A DNA stretch of 64,000 bases from Paradesertivirga mongoliensis (GCF_024436395.1 NZ_JAFMZO010000004.1:581466-645465); one strand, 5' to 3'; counted from the stretch's first letter, positions 1 to 9,985 are shown. Numbers and translations are program-made. Notes: generated from the letters alone by a model not told the origin.

Positions 1-1425
1 GTGGATTTGGTTAAGAAGAGGGTTTGAGCTCTCGAACGAGCCTACAGTTTGCATATCATCATACACAAAACGTGCTGTAAAATCATTTTTAGACGGTGTA
101 CCGGGATAACCACTAACTTCCACATATCTAAATCCATGGTACACGAAACGCGGTTCCCATTCTTCAATACCCTGTCCCTTTAAAATATAGGTATCAGTAG
201 TTTTCGCATCGCGCAGATTGGCAATAAACAACTCACCATTCGGCTGCAGCGACTCTGCGAATTTCAAAGTCAGCTTGCGGCCTTTTTCGCCTTTTACGCG
301 GAATTTTACCCAGCCCGACATGTTTTGTCCAAAGTCTATAATGTGATTCCCATTGGGCCGTTTAGTGATGGAAACCGGCGCAACGTCCTGCATCACCTTC
401 ATAAACTGATTCATTTGGGCTTCGTAGGTACCGCCTGGTTCTTGTACATATTCAGGCTTCAACCAGGCTTGCTCATTAAATCCGGACTGGTTCCAGCCTG
501 GCATTTCCTTGCGGGCGTCATAATCCTCACCGTCGTATTCATTGTTTGCCAGAATGGGGCCATTGGCTGTACCTTTCCAGCTCTCGTCTGTTTTGACAGT
601 TAATTTGCTACCATCGGCATAGACAATATTTACCTGCATCAATAACTTAGGAAAACCGAAAGTCTTCTGTTTGTACGCTTTGGTTTGACGCATTTCAAAA
701 AAGCGACCGTTACCCAGAATTACGCCGATAGCGTGCTTCCCCTCTTTCAGTTGCTGCGTAACATCGAAAGTGTTGTACTTTATATTTTGTGTGTAATCGG
801 TCGGTGCCGGAGCAAGAACCTGGTCGCCGATCTTTTTTCCATCAATGTAAAGTTCGTATAACCCTAATCCAATAATGGATGCAGTGGCCGATTTAACGGG
901 TTTAGTGGTAGCAAATTCTTTTCGGAAATATCGTGCAGATAACCTTGGCTGATCGGCGTTATCCCATGGAAAATAGCGATCAAAGCCAATCCAACGGCCT
1001 TCCCAGTCTTTGTACTGATGTAAACCAAGTGTCCATGAAGCGTTTTGGCTCCAATCTGATTCGCCTTTATTCGTCCAGACCTTAACTTTCCAAAAAGCCT
1101 TCTCACCTTTATTCAAAGGTTTTCCCGTATATTTTACATACTGCGATGCGCTTGAATTAACCTTTCCCGAATTCCAAAGGTCTCCCTCATTGGTCCAAAG
1201 CTTTTCTGCTGTCGAGGCTACCAGGATCTGAAAAGCTATTTGCTCTGTTCCCCTTTGCAGGGAAACCGTTTCCCAGCTCAACCTTGGTTGGAGCACGTCA
1301 ATCCCGGTAGGGTTTGACAACATCTCGATACGAAGGTTCTGTACAACTACCAGCACTTCATTCGTTTTGAATGATGTGAGACTGAGCGTTGTCATCAGAA
1401 TAAGAAGCCCTTTAAATAATTTCAT
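1..1425 (-). CDS. GH78-type alpha-L-rhamnosidase, N-terminal part (runs off window)
   Basis: The frame is open from an ATG to the window edge, giving the first 475 residues. It begins with a signal peptide (MKLFKGLLILMTTLSLTSF), followed by a fibronectin-like region typical of family 78 (LQPRLSWE, then FWKVKVWTNKG). Next comes the rhamnosidase N-terminal beta-sandwich (GLYELYIDGKKIG, LGNGRFFE), then the family block IDFGQNMSGWVKFRVKG near residues 380-395. The catalytic (alpha/alpha)6 barrel lies outside the window. GH78 enzymes remove terminal alpha-L-rhamnose, which fits pectin side chains or rhamnogalacturonan. The gene is last in the visible operon, with one base between it and the GH2 stop codon. 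Family assignment is confident; linkage specificity is not visible. Confidence 0.9.
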   Translation of the reverse strand, partial: MKLFKGLLILMTTLSLTSFKTNEVLVVVQNLRIEMLSNPTGIDVLQPRLSWETVSLQRGTEQIAFQILVASTAEKLWTNEGDLWNSGKVNSSASQYVKYTGKPLNKGEKAFWKVKVWTNKGESDWSQNASWTLGLHQYKDWEGRWIGFDRYFPWDNADQPRLSARYFRKEFATTKPVKSATASIIGLGLYELYIDGKKIGDQVLAPAPTDYTQNIKYNTFDVTQQLKEGKHAIGVILGNGRFFEMRQTKAYKQKTFGFPKLLMQVNIVYADGSKLTVKTDESWKGTANGPILANNEYDGEDYDARKEMPGWNQSGFNEQAWLKPEYVQEPGGTYEAQMNQFMKVMQDVAPVSITKRPNGNHIIDFGQNMSGWVKFRVKGEKGRKLTLKFAESLQPNGELFIANLRDAKTTDTYILKGQGIEEWEPRFVYHGFRYVEVSGYPGTPSKNDFTARFVYDDMQTVGSFESSNPLLNQIH

Positions 1426-1426
1426 C

Positions 1427-4192
1427 TTATCGTCCTGTAAAGTCAAAGTATAATGTCATGTTCAAGGCCCTTGCAGGCTCTTTCTCGTAGTCGTAAAACA
1501 CATTCTTTCCAGCCATGGGGCCACTTCTGTCGGCACGCTGGGTTTTTGTGCCAATACCCGGAATTCCTTGCATAAATGAGATATCTCCTGAAGGAAATAT
1601 CGGTTCGTAATTATGCCACTGGTCGGTTTTCCAGGCTGGAGTAAACAGGCGCAGGAATAAATCCTCATTCTCGGTAACCACCGAAAAAGATTGATCTGTA
1701 GTGATGAATTTACACCAGTACATATTCGAATGATATCCTTTAAATTCGGGATATACCCATTGCTCGCCAGTTTCGGTGCTGTTATATGCCTTGTTCCAAA
1801 TGCCAAACTGGTTTCCTTTTAAGCGGTTCCGCCAAACGCGGTAAGGCCCATTACCCATATACTCGACTCCCTTGATCTTCGCTTCAGGGAAAGAGAAATT
1901 GATACCGACGAAGTTTGTCAGGTATTCCGCAGGGAAATACTTTACATTCAGTTTAATCCATCCTGAAGGATAAACCGTCCACTGTAAGGTATTGTAAGCC
2001 GATTTTCTGTCGAAGGTTGATTCGATAATAAGATTTGTACCTTCCATCCGGTGTTTAATATTCTGGAAGTTCGTTGCACCTTCCTGAACAATTGGTCCGT
2101 TGGTAAAAGGGATCACACCTTTTGAATTTTCTACCCGTTGAAGAATCCCTGTACGTTTGCTGAATCCGAGCTTAATGCCGTTAACAGAAACATTGTAGGT
2201 GGTATCGGCCTCAGTAATGGTTACCTGAGAATTTCCGTCTTTTACCACCAGTCGTTTTGCTTCTTCCTGAGGTAAGGTAATTGGGAAGCTCCATGTAAAA
2301 AGTTCCCGGTTGTGCGGATCTGTAGCGGTGATGTATAAAACATCATACTTCTTCCAGTCGGCCGGGAATTTTACTTTTAATGTACCTTTTTCGAAAGGCT
2401 TAACATTTGGCGCCGGAATAGCTCCAGTCTCAGCAGCTTTATTTTTAAGACTTTGGAACGTATAGCGGAATTTGCATTGATTAAGATTGGTGAAATGATA
2501 TCGGTTCTCGACGTTAAAAACACCATCAAAACCTTGTACGATATCCCTGCGCTCAAAAAACACCGGACTCCAAACTTCTTTTATCGTGAAATAACTTCCT
2601 TCTTTTTCATGATAAGGTCCTACTATTCCGTCGGCGCCTCTGAATTTATCCGTATCGAGTTCCCCGTTCTTATCCGTACGAACCACCCCCTGGTCGGCAA
2701 AATCCCATAAAAAGCCTCCTGCAGCTTTAGGATGGTAAAGCATTTCTTTCCAGTAGTCTTCCAGACTTGCTCCGTGTCCGCCGTCAAATTGACCATGTAA
2801 GAACTCGGTGGGAAGAACAATGCTGTGGCCATGCATATAGTTCCCTATCCCGTAATTGTACTCGCGGTAATGCTGAGTATCAAAGCCATTAAAATCTTCC
2901 CAGGGGTGCAAAACCGGGCGCTTTTGAATATCCAATTCTGTGAACAAACGATCTAGTTCACGATTATGCCCACCTTCGTTACCATTAGCCCAGAAAACGA
3001 TTGATGGATGATTCACGTCATGATCTAGCATTTCCTTTACCAATTTGGTACCGGTTGGAGTATCATAATGTCCGTGCCATCCCGCGAGTTCGTCCATCAC
3101 ATATAATCCCAGAGAATCACAGACTTCTAGAAAGTGATCGTCGGGAGGATAATGAGCCATACGAACAGCGTTCATGTTCATGTCTTTCATCAGGTTAACT
3201 TCCTTGATGCTAAGATCTTTGCTGGACGTTCTGCCCGACGTTGGCCAGAATGAATGGCGGTTTACGCCTTTAAACTTGATTTTAGATCCGTTGACATAAA
3301 CGCCATCACGTTGCTTTACTTCAATAGTGCGGAAACCTATTTTTTGATTTATGGTATGAACAGCCTTACCTCCCTGGTAAAGTGTGAAGACCGCTTTATA
3401 AAGGTTCGGAAACTCTGAAGACCATAATTTTGGAGAAGCAAACCTGCCGGAAATTAAGGTAGAAGACGAATTGCTGATTGGTTTGCTTAGTGCAGCGCCG
3501 AATTTCTTTCCGTCAGATGTATACAATTGTACGGTGATTCTATCAGCCTTTGAAGAATGAAATGCCTGAGCCTTGAACAATCCGTTTGCTTTCGCATCTA
3601 TTGCAACCCGTTCAATGTGGCTTACCGGAAGCGATTCCAGGAAAACCGGTCTGAAAATTCCGCCGAAGATCCAGAAATCAGCTTTGCGTTCTGCTTCATT
3701 AACCGATGGGTTGGCCGAATGCTTGGCAACGCTAACCTCCAGGAGATTGGATTTTCCATAATTAAGCAACTGGCTAATATCGTATTTAAATGAATAAAAA
3801 GCACCCTGATGTATTTCGCCAGCCTGTTTACCGTTTACTTTAACCTCGGTATCGGTCATGGAACCTTCGAAAACAATGTTTACTTTTCGTCCCTTCCAAC
3901 CTGCGGGAACATTAAACGTGTGTTTATAAAAGCCACTCTCCTTACCCCTAATGCTATCTTTTGTAAAGCCGTAGTCGTATTTGCCAAAGCCCTGCAATTC
4001 CCAGTTGGAGGGCACTGCAATTTTCGACCATTTGCCTGCATTCATCCCCGCCGAAACCATAAAATCCCATTGCACAGTGTTATCGTTACCTGTGCCAGAA
4101 AGATATAGTTTCTGAGTCTGCTGCGCCATTACCGGGCAGAACGACAGGAACCAAATGGCAAAACAAATAATATGGAAGTATACTTTATTCAT
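1427..4192 (-). CDS. GH2 family glycosidase (beta-galactosidase-like)
   Basis: A 921-residue exported enzyme with signal peptide ending near VMAQQ. The order is a sugar-binding jelly roll (residues about 40-190), an immunoglobulin-like domain, and a TIM barrel starting around residue 300 (FKGVNRHSFWP). The probable acid/base is Glu406 in WANGNEGG and the probable nucleophile is Glu463 in PTEFLHG. The C-terminal 300 residues look like the beta-galactosidase small-chain domain. The start codon overlaps the stop of the upstream esterase gene by one base (TAATG), so translation is probably coupled. GH2 includes beta-galactosidases, beta-glucuronidases and beta-mannosidases; the large C-terminal domain favours beta-galactosidase. 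In this operon it would trim pectic side chains in the periplasm. Confidence 0.9.
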   Translation of the reverse strand: MNKVYFHIICFAIWFLSFCPVMAQQTQKLYLSGTGNDNTVQWDFMVSAGMNAGKWSKIAVPSNWELQGFGKYDYGFTKDSIRGKESGFYKHTFNVPAGWKGRKVNIVFEGSMTDTEVKVNGKQAGEIHQGAFYSFKYDISQLLNYGKSNLLEVSVAKHSANPSVNEAERKADFWIFGGIFRPVFLESLPVSHIERVAIDAKANGLFKAQAFHSSKADRITVQLYTSDGKKFGAALSKPISNSSSTLISGRFASPKLWSSEFPNLYKAVFTLYQGGKAVHTINQKIGFRTIEVKQRDGVYVNGSKIKFKGVNRHSFWPTSGRTSSKDLSIKEVNLMKDMNMNAVRMAHYPPDDHFLEVCDSLGLYVMDELAGWHGHYDTPTGTKLVKEMLDHDVNHPSIVFWANGNEGGHNRELDRLFTELDIQKRPVLHPWEDFNGFDTQHYREYNYGIGNYMHGHSIVLPTEFLHGQFDGGHGASLEDYWKEMLYHPKAAGGFLWDFADQGVVRTDKNGELDTDKFRGADGIVGPYHEKEGSYFTIKEVWSPVFFERRDIVQGFDGVFNVENRYHFTNLNQCKFRYTFQSLKNKAAETGAIPAPNVKPFEKGTLKVKFPADWKKYDVLYITATDPHNRELFTWSFPITLPQEEAKRLVVKDGNSQVTITEADTTYNVSVNGIKLGFSKRTGILQRVENSKGVIPFTNGPIVQEGATNFQNIKHRMEGTNLIIESTFDRKSAYNTLQWTVYPSGWIKLNVKYFPAEYLTNFVGINFSFPEAKIKGVEYMGNGPYRVWRNRLKGNQFGIWNKAYNSTETGEQWVYPEFKGYHSNMYWCKFITTDQSFSVVTENEDLFLRLFTPAWKTDQWHNYEPIFPSGDISFMQGIPGIGTKTQRADRSGPMAGKNVFYDYEKEPARALNMTLYFDFTGR

Positions 4193-5637
4193 TAATCTAT
4201 CTTCGAATATTGACTTAGTAAAGGATTATCGCTTCTAAAAGGCCTCGCCGGCAATCCCTCCTTGTTATAAAAATTTGGCTGCGCTGTTTCATCCCAGGCG
4301 AACCGAACCGCCGTTGGATTAGCAACTTTATCTGACCAAACAATAAGTTTTTCTTGTTCTATTATCGCTTGCGCGGGAAAAAATTCACCATCATTACCCG
4401 CTATCAGAAAGTGCGAAAGCGGCTGGCCATCTTTACTCATCAAACCAGATCCAGCTGTATTGAAGCTAAGCTGCGCCTTATTGCCTTTCACCTTCATTTT
4501 ATGAAAAACCGGTCCTGATGCGACTATTTGTTTGAACCCGTAACTCTTAGTCAAAGTAACGAGAGCCAGTCGCCGGCCTATTTCCCACTTAAATCCAGGA
4601 TGAATATCGTCCAGATTATCTACCAGATCGGTTGTAACTATCATTCCGGTATTTTTAATATTCAGAGCCAGTGTCTGAGCTTCCCGGAACTCTGGAAGTG
4701 TCTCTTTTGTCAGGGCAACTTTCCCTTTTGATTCAGAATATTTGAAGGGGGCTATTTGCACATAGTAAAATGGAAGTTTCTTGTCGTCCCAGGCTGTTCT
4801 CCAACTATTAATCAGCGTTTCCATTTTATAGGTATAGCTCAGAGTTTCTTTAAGAAAACAGTTGGTTTCCCCTTGATACCATAAAAATCCCTTTATCGCA
4901 AAAGGAATAAGCGGAGCTATCATCGGATCATAGAATTTCCCCGGATCGTTGCCAACCTTTTGATCTTTAAACCTTGGCGACTCTACAAAAGCATTGGCCG
5001 GAACCCATGGCTCTAAAGCGCTTCCCGGAACGGCGGAAGAAATAATCCCGATAGGGGTATTCAAATTCTTGTAAAGCTCTTTTGCGAAGAAATACCCAGC
5101 CGCAGAAAAAGAACGCAAAGCAGAGTCACGTGCCACACTCCAGCCCCTATGTAAAGGATCTGGCTTAATTAGCTCTTTCCGGTTCACTAAAAATATCCGG
5201 ATGTTATCATTCTTTGCGTAGTTCAATTCATCTGCGGGGCTATAGCCATTCACAATTGGCCGGCTTTTTACTTTACTGTTTTTGCGCATGGTGTATTCCA
5301 TGTTCGATTGCCCGGAACAGAGCCATACCTCTCCTACAAGTATATTATCAAGCTTAATAGTATTTGTCCCTGAAATGACCAGTGAAGATGGTTTCGACGA
5401 AGCTTTCAATGGCTTTAAAACCACGCTCCATTTTCCCGAAGCATCGGCGAGGGCCTTCTTCGTCTGACCGGCAAATTCCACTGTCACCTGCTCGCCGAGC
5501 GATGCCGTCCCCCAAATGGTTAAAGGCTTTTTTTGCTGCAATACCATACCGTGCCCCAAAATCCGGGGCAATATTACTTTCGCTTCCAGACCGGCTGAAA
5601 ACAGAAGTGCGAATATGATAAATGCAGATCTTAACAT
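4192..5637 (-). CDS. SASA-family carbohydrate O-acetylesterase
   Basis: A 481-residue exported SGNH-type esterase. After a short signal peptide it has the block LVGEVWLCSGQSNMEYT (residues about 100-116), in which the serine of GQSNM is the expected nucleophile. GFLWYQGETNC follows, and DIHPGFKWEIGRRLA carries the expected Asp/His pair of this family. An N-terminal beta-sandwich (MVLQQKKPLTIWG) precedes the catalytic part. The family is often annotated sialate O-acetylesterase, but in plant-glycan PULs such enzymes remove acetyl groups from pectin or xylan oligosaccharides. Removing acetyl groups would let neighbouring exo-glycosidases proceed. One base separates it from the upstream BNR-type gene, so it is part of the same transcript. 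Confidence 0.88.
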   Translation of the reverse strand: MLRSAFIIFALLFSAGLEAKVILPRILGHGMVLQQKKPLTIWGTASLGEQVTVEFAGQTKKALADASGKWSVVLKPLKASSKPSSLVISGTNTIKLDNILVGEVWLCSGQSNMEYTMRKNSKVKSRPIVNGYSPADELNYAKNDNIRIFLVNRKELIKPDPLHRGWSVARDSALRSFSAAGYFFAKELYKNLNTPIGIISSAVPGSALEPWVPANAFVESPRFKDQKVGNDPGKFYDPMIAPLIPFAIKGFLWYQGETNCFLKETLSYTYKMETLINSWRTAWDDKKLPFYYVQIAPFKYSESKGKVALTKETLPEFREAQTLALNIKNTGMIVTTDLVDNLDDIHPGFKWEIGRRLALVTLTKSYGFKQIVASGPVFHKMKVKGNKAQLSFNTAGSGLMSKDGQPLSHFLIAGNDGEFFPAQAIIEQEKLIVWSDKVANPTAVRFAWDETAQPNFYNKEGLPARPFRSDNPLLSQYSKID

Positions 5638-5638
5638 C

Positions 5639-7489
5639 TTAATAAGCAGAGGTTTTAAACGACTTTATATAATATACAGCTTCAGCAACCGGTGTCCCGG
5701 GATTTTCCAAGTCGTAGCTCTGATCAGTTGGTGTATCCGCGTCTGGAAAGCGGCGAACATCGCCGGTACGGAAAACTACCCGTTCAAACGATGGAACCTG
5801 TGCGAATTGAATCTTCGCTCCTCTGCTCTGGCCATTAACCAATACATTATAAATTCGCTTATCGCGATCAAGTTCTATGCGGATATCATACTGCTTGCCC
5901 GCTTCGTATTTCATTATGCCTGAATTTCTGTAACCGACTTTCGCCTGAAACTCACCCTCAGCATCAAAAATTAATCTTGAAGCAGCCTGACCTTTAGCGT
6001 CGGTGAATTCGATTTGCAAACTTCCTTTATCGGCTTGCGCCGGAATGATTGAAAATTCTACAGCCACCTTCTTTGATGAAGGAATAACTCTCTCAACCTT
6101 GGCGTAGTCGTAGCGGTCCTTATCCCGTAAGGTTAAAGCATTACTACCATCCGCTGTTTTTTCGATTTTTACAGAAGCCCAAAGCGGACTGTAGATATTC
6201 CACAATTTCAAGTCTGATAACTTTGTAAACTGACCGAAATTCTCATTTGCATGCGAAGAGACAGTAGAAACCACAGGAATAGGAACACCAGCGACCCACA
6301 TGTCTTCTTTATTCATGCTGTAGGTTAGCCACATTTTACCATCAGGAGGATTTCCATTTCCTTCGAGAATACCGCGGATGTATTGAGGACCGTACGACTT
6401 ATAATTACCGCCATAACGCATGGGAGAAATCTCACCGTTTACTAACAATAGGTCTTTATAGTCCAGTCCGTTATCACTGGTAGAAACCGCCAGTGGCCAG
6501 CGAAACTCCGAAGGATTATATACTGTAGCAAAACGTCCGTCAGAAGTACGTTGCCCCCAGATCTTAGCATTACTATTTACAAATCCAGGCGCCCGAAGCG
6601 GATCGTATTTCCATGATCTGCCGCCGTCTGCGCTGATTGAAGTTAAGGCGTGTTTCCACAATCCAACCACTCTGCCATCTGGCAAATGGTAATAACTTAA
6701 GGCTTTAACGGGGCGCTTAAACGGAATTAAAGGATCGTTTCTATCCGCTTCCTCCACCATTTGCTGCATCATCAATGGGTTGGCGAGGATTTCATTGCAG
6801 GCTTGAACAAAACCTTTGTCTTTACTTTTGGTGTAAAAAGGATATTGCGACTTCTTCGGATCCCATGTCGAGTTGTAGCGCAGGAAATAAATCGGTCCGT
6901 AGCTCCCGTCTTTTTTAATCTCGCGAACCACCCGGCCGATTCCTTTCCCATCATTTGGATCATCTTTAGCATCCATTGCGATGCCGTAATAAGCCAGAGA
7001 AATTAACCTATTTTTTTTAGAAACATAAAAGCCTACCCGCTGATGCATGGTGGCATACAAATCTTTTGCTACTCCCGGATATCCCTCTTTTTTCCAGCCA
7101 TCCGGAATTTTATAGGGAGGAAATAATATTGTCGGTTTAGACCAGTTGTAGCCATCCTTTGAAGTATGCAGCAAGGTTTGGCTTGGTGGAATATGTTCGC
7201 CCACCGGATCGCTTAGATATTCGAGAAAGAAAGTATTATTCCAGTATGCCAGCATAGGTGCGTGGTTATAGGTCCAGCTAAAGCCATCATTTAGTTCGGG
7301 CCGTTCTCTGTTCGCTCTAAAAACCTGAATGTTATGTACACCAACTGCCGGACTTAGCTGTCCGTGGTGATAATCTACATTGGAAATTGTCGTACCGGTA
7401 TATCGTACTGTATCCTGTGCCTGGAGCTGTGTAAAGCTTAGAGCGCCAAGAAGAAAAATTAAACCTTTGTTATATTTTAAATCCATCAT
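5639..7489 (-). CDS. BNR/Asp-box beta-propeller protein with C-terminal jelly roll (sialidase-like, unassigned)
   Basis: A 616-residue exported protein with a signal peptide ending near QLQAQ. Two Asp boxes are visible, TSKDGYNW at 109-116 and SADGGRSW at about 286-293, as in sialidase-type propellers. From about residue 425 the sequence changes to a concanavalin-like jelly roll (KVAVEFSIIPAQ, KQYDIRIELDRDKRIYNVLVNG). It would commonly be auto-annotated exo-sialidase. In a pectin locus, hydrolysis of a keto-deoxy sugar or a propeller-type lyase or rhamnosidase activity is just as plausible. I cannot place it in a numbered GH or PL family. Start and stop overlap neighbouring genes or lie within one base of them, so it is firmly inside the operon. 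Confidence 0.75.
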   Translation of the reverse strand: MMDLKYNKGLIFLLGALSFTQLQAQDTVRYTGTTISNVDYHHGQLSPAVGVHNIQVFRANRERPELNDGFSWTYNHAPMLAYWNNTFFLEYLSDPVGEHIPPSQTLLHTSKDGYNWSKPTILFPPYKIPDGWKKEGYPGVAKDLYATMHQRVGFYVSKKNRLISLAYYGIAMDAKDDPNDGKGIGRVVREIKKDGSYGPIYFLRYNSTWDPKKSQYPFYTKSKDKGFVQACNEILANPLMMQQMVEEADRNDPLIPFKRPVKALSYYHLPDGRVVGLWKHALTSISADGGRSWKYDPLRAPGFVNSNAKIWGQRTSDGRFATVYNPSEFRWPLAVSTSDNGLDYKDLLLVNGEISPMRYGGNYKSYGPQYIRGILEGNGNPPDGKMWLTYSMNKEDMWVAGVPIPVVSTVSSHANENFGQFTKLSDLKLWNIYSPLWASVKIEKTADGSNALTLRDKDRYDYAKVERVIPSSKKVAVEFSIIPAQADKGSLQIEFTDAKGQAASRLIFDAEGEFQAKVGYRNSGIMKYEAGKQYDIRIELDRDKRIYNVLVNGQSRGAKIQFAQVPSFERVVFRTGDVRRFPDADTPTDQSYDLENPGTPVAEAVYYIKSFKTSAY

Positions 7490-8421
7490 TACTTATTCAC
7501 CTTTGCGGTATCGATACCCGCAGTTCTCTGTAATCCTTTTAAAATCGCTTTATTCGCCTTGAAAATGGTTCCGTGTTTATGCCCTACCGGGACACTGGTC
7601 TGGCCGGAAGCATCTGTAAAGGTTTTAAAATCGCTGGTTTTAACGCTTCCGTACTTTTTATCCCGGTAGGAATCGAAATAAATCAGATACTCATCGCCTA
7701 CTTTAGCAACGGATGGACCCTCTGTAAAATTACCTGTAAAGGGTTCCGAAACATTAGTATAAGGGCCTACAGCTGAAGTTCCAAAAGCTACTTTAATGTT
7801 GCGCATAGGGCGAGTGTTATCTTTCAGTACCAGCACAAAATCATTTGCTTTTCGCCTTACAATTACGGCATCGATCACACTAAATCCCGGATCGATAAAA
7901 AGCTTGGTCGGACTGAATGATTTAAAATCTTTTGTAGTGGTATAGTACATCCGGTGGTTGTTATCTTCTTCTTCCAGTTTTTTCGGGAAACGAAATGGAA
8001 TTGTTGAAGCCCAGATAATAATAAATTGCTCATTATCCTGATCGTAAAACAACTCTGGTGCCCAAACATTCACTGTTGTTGGTTCGTGCTCCATTACCGG
8101 AAGGAACTTCTGTTCAGACCAGTTAACCAGATCTTTCGAACTGGCATAACCAAAGCCTTTATCGCCTTTCCAACTGCTTGTCCACACCAGGTGAAAAGTT
8201 CCGTCAGGTCCTTTTACGATAGATGGGTCGCGCATTACTTTCTGATTTCCGATCTCGGGTTTTAAATACACTTTATTAAGATCATTCCATTTATAGCCGT
8301 CATAGCTGTAAAGGAAGCGCAGGCCCTGATCTGCGGGCTCATGAAAAGAAGAGAATAGATACACTTCTTTTGAGCAGGAAGACAGAAAAACGACAATTAA
8401 TATCACTAAATATCTTTTCAT
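7489..8421 (-). CDS. GH43-like five-bladed propeller glycosidase, lipoprotein
   Basis: A 310-residue lipoprotein with the lipobox FLSSC at residues 12-16. The three acidic positions expected of GH43 are in place: Asp in VMRDPSIV (base), Asp in VIDAVIV (pKa modulator) and Glu in TEGPSVAKV (acid). The motifs DGTFHLVWT and NVWAPELFYD are also typical. GH43 members release arabinofuranose, xylose or galactose; a periplasm- or surface-anchored exo-enzyme acting on pectic side chains is likely here. The protein is short and carries no accessory binding domain. It starts about 150 bases after the GH140 stop, across a hairpin repeat that might uncouple expression of the downstream half of the operon. 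Confidence 0.8.
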   Translation of the reverse strand: MKRYLVILIVVFLSSCSKEVYLFSSFHEPADQGLRFLYSYDGYKWNDLNKVYLKPEIGNQKVMRDPSIVKGPDGTFHLVWTSSWKGDKGFGYASSKDLVNWSEQKFLPVMEHEPTTVNVWAPELFYDQDNEQFIIIWASTIPFRFPKKLEEEDNNHRMYYTTTKDFKSFSPTKLFIDPGFSVIDAVIVRRKANDFVLVLKDNTRPMRNIKVAFGTSAVGPYTNVSEPFTGNFTEGPSVAKVGDEYLIYFDSYRDKKYGSVKTSDFKTFTDASGQTSVPVGHKHGTIFKANKAILKGLQRTAGIDTAKVNK

Positions 8422-8473
8422 TTACACTTGAGCTTTATCTCTTTTCAATCTGTTTCTTTTTACGTTGTGTCCT

Positions 8474-8557
8474 CTCGACTACGGGAGAGATCTTCTACAG
8501 ATGTTGGTGGGGACACCAACACCGGATTCCAGCGCCGTGGTTGGTGTCCCCACCAAC
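8474..8557. repeat. Intergenic REP-like double hairpin
   Basis: Two 18-base arms, GTTGGTGGGGACACCAAC (from 8503) and its exact reverse complement (from 8540), flank a 19-base spacer. Each arm is itself a hairpin (GTTGGTG / CACCAAC around four bases). The preceding bases, CTCGAC followed by GGGAGAGATCTT, recur in a related form near 47674. This looks like a dispersed intergenic repeat inserted inside an operon. It lacks a T-run, so it is not a classical terminator. Confidence 0.7.
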
Positions 8558-8573
8558 CGCTAAAAATCCATCA

Positions 8574-9983
8574 CTACAGACTATCGAGTATCAACACCCA
8601 ATCATTCCCAGGCTTTTCATCGCCCGGAGGATTGAATTCCTTGGTACCCTTATTTTCAAACTCCCCTATGGTAGTAGTTTTTCCATCACGCGGATTAAAC
8701 CATGAAGCTTTAACCTTCTCCCCTTCTATTTTGCCCATATTAACGTTAATGTTTCGGCCGGTATAGGCGTATATAAAGGCATAATTTTTCCCTCTGGTAG
8801 CCAACAGGCGATTGTACTTCTCTCCGTTTTGTCCGGCAATCAGAGACTGATCAGGCACACGCTCCAAAAATGGGCGGGAAAGCATCAGATTCTTTAAATG
8901 TATCATCTGCCCCGCACCTGGAGCGTTGATTGCAGATGTCCACATTTCTTTCGAACCATAAGCGCTTGTAGTATCTGTTGGTTGATGCATTTGCATCACC
9001 GAGTTATGTCCGTAAGTGTATCCAAACGCTCCTGAGAAAACCGACCAATAGCCATATCTTCTTACATCGTAATCCTTCCAGAGCACTTCCGTAGTATCGT
9101 GTAACCCTTGCGGGATCATTTCATACGAAGGTTCGCCATCGATGGTAGGTTTCACCGGACTCAAGGCATAGTCATAATCCATAAACTTCCAGTTATCTTC
9201 GCCGAAGTGACGCTTCTCTTTTGCCGATGTATCCTGATCATATCTTCTATGGCCAGATTGCACCATGTTGAAATCTAACCACTCTTCATTGTGGAACCAC
9301 TCAGAAGACGCAGTTCTGCCTCTTGGATGAAAGGTCATTAAATGTGCAGTATCAATTTGTTTGATGGTTGAGCCGATTACTTTCCATACGTCCAATGAAT
9401 CACTTCCCGGGATATCGCCACCATTTAACCAGATGATGTTTGTCCGGTCTTTATACCGTTTTGCTAAAAACTCTGAATAAGCTTTTGCTTGCTTCTGATC
9501 AACATGACCGCCTTTAACATTTGATCCCCAAACCGGAACGAGGGCCATATAGATGTTTTTTTCTGCTGCTTTATCGATGATATAATCGATATGATCCCAG
9601 AAATCATATTGTGTCGAGTCCGCAAATGAATTACCCTGAGTTGTATCGGGTTTTGCCACATCCAGGTTTACCAGTGCTGAATCTCCATAAGCATTTACCG
9701 AGTTAGGCACATCGTGCAAAACCATCGCCTGGATTACATTAAAGCCTTTTTCTCTTCTGTTCTCAAGATATGTATCCGCTTCTTCACGTTTTAGTTTATT
9801 GAATAAAAGCCAGCCGGTGTCGCCCAGCCAGAAAAAGGGTTCGCCATCAGCGGTCACTAAAAAGCGTCCGTTCTCCGAAACCCTTAAAGCCTGTAAACCG
9901 GCATCAGTTGTAATTTCTTTTTGCGAATTACAAGCCAGTAATCCGATAATTAATAAACCAACGAGAGATATATTTCTTAGCAT
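8574..9983 (-). CDS. GH140-like apiosidase (DUF4038-type), lipoprotein
   Basis: A 469-residue lipoprotein (lipobox GLLAC). The N-terminal motif PFFWLGDTGWLLFNKL followed by REEADTYLENRREKGFNVIQ is characteristic of the apiosidase-like (DUF4038) TIM barrel. Candidate catalytic residues are Asp190 in WLNGGDIPG and Glu284 in TIDGEPSYE, matching the spacing I recall for the characterised GH140 apiosidase. The last 90 residues (MLSRPFLERVPDQSLI, then ARTRGKNYAFIYAYTG-like) form the small beta domain usually found behind this barrel. GH140 cleaves the apiose linkage that attaches side chains of rhamnogalacturonan II, so this gene is the strongest pointer to that substrate. It is two bases from the upstream gene. 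Confidence 0.82.
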   Translation of the reverse strand: MLRNISLVGLLIIGLLACNSQKEITTDAGLQALRVSENGRFLVTADGEPFFWLGDTGWLLFNKLKREEADTYLENRREKGFNVIQAMVLHDVPNSVNAYGDSALVNLDVAKPDTTQGNSFADSTQYDFWDHIDYIIDKAAEKNIYMALVPVWGSNVKGGHVDQKQAKAYSEFLAKRYKDRTNIIWLNGGDIPGSDSLDVWKVIGSTIKQIDTAHLMTFHPRGRTASSEWFHNEEWLDFNMVQSGHRRYDQDTSAKEKRHFGEDNWKFMDYDYALSPVKPTIDGEPSYEMIPQGLHDTTEVLWKDYDVRRYGYWSVFSGAFGYTYGHNSVMQMHQPTDTTSAYGSKEMWTSAINAPGAGQMIHLKNLMLSRPFLERVPDQSLIAGQNGEKYNRLLATRGKNYAFIYAYTGRNINVNMGKIEGEKVKASWFNPRDGKTTTIGEFENKGTKEFNPPGDEKPGNDWVLILDSL

Positions 9984-9985
9984 AT

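Noticed and set aside
5516..5923. 135-codon plus-strand frame
   Set aside because: Overlaps two tightly coupled real genes antisense; composition is that of a shadow.
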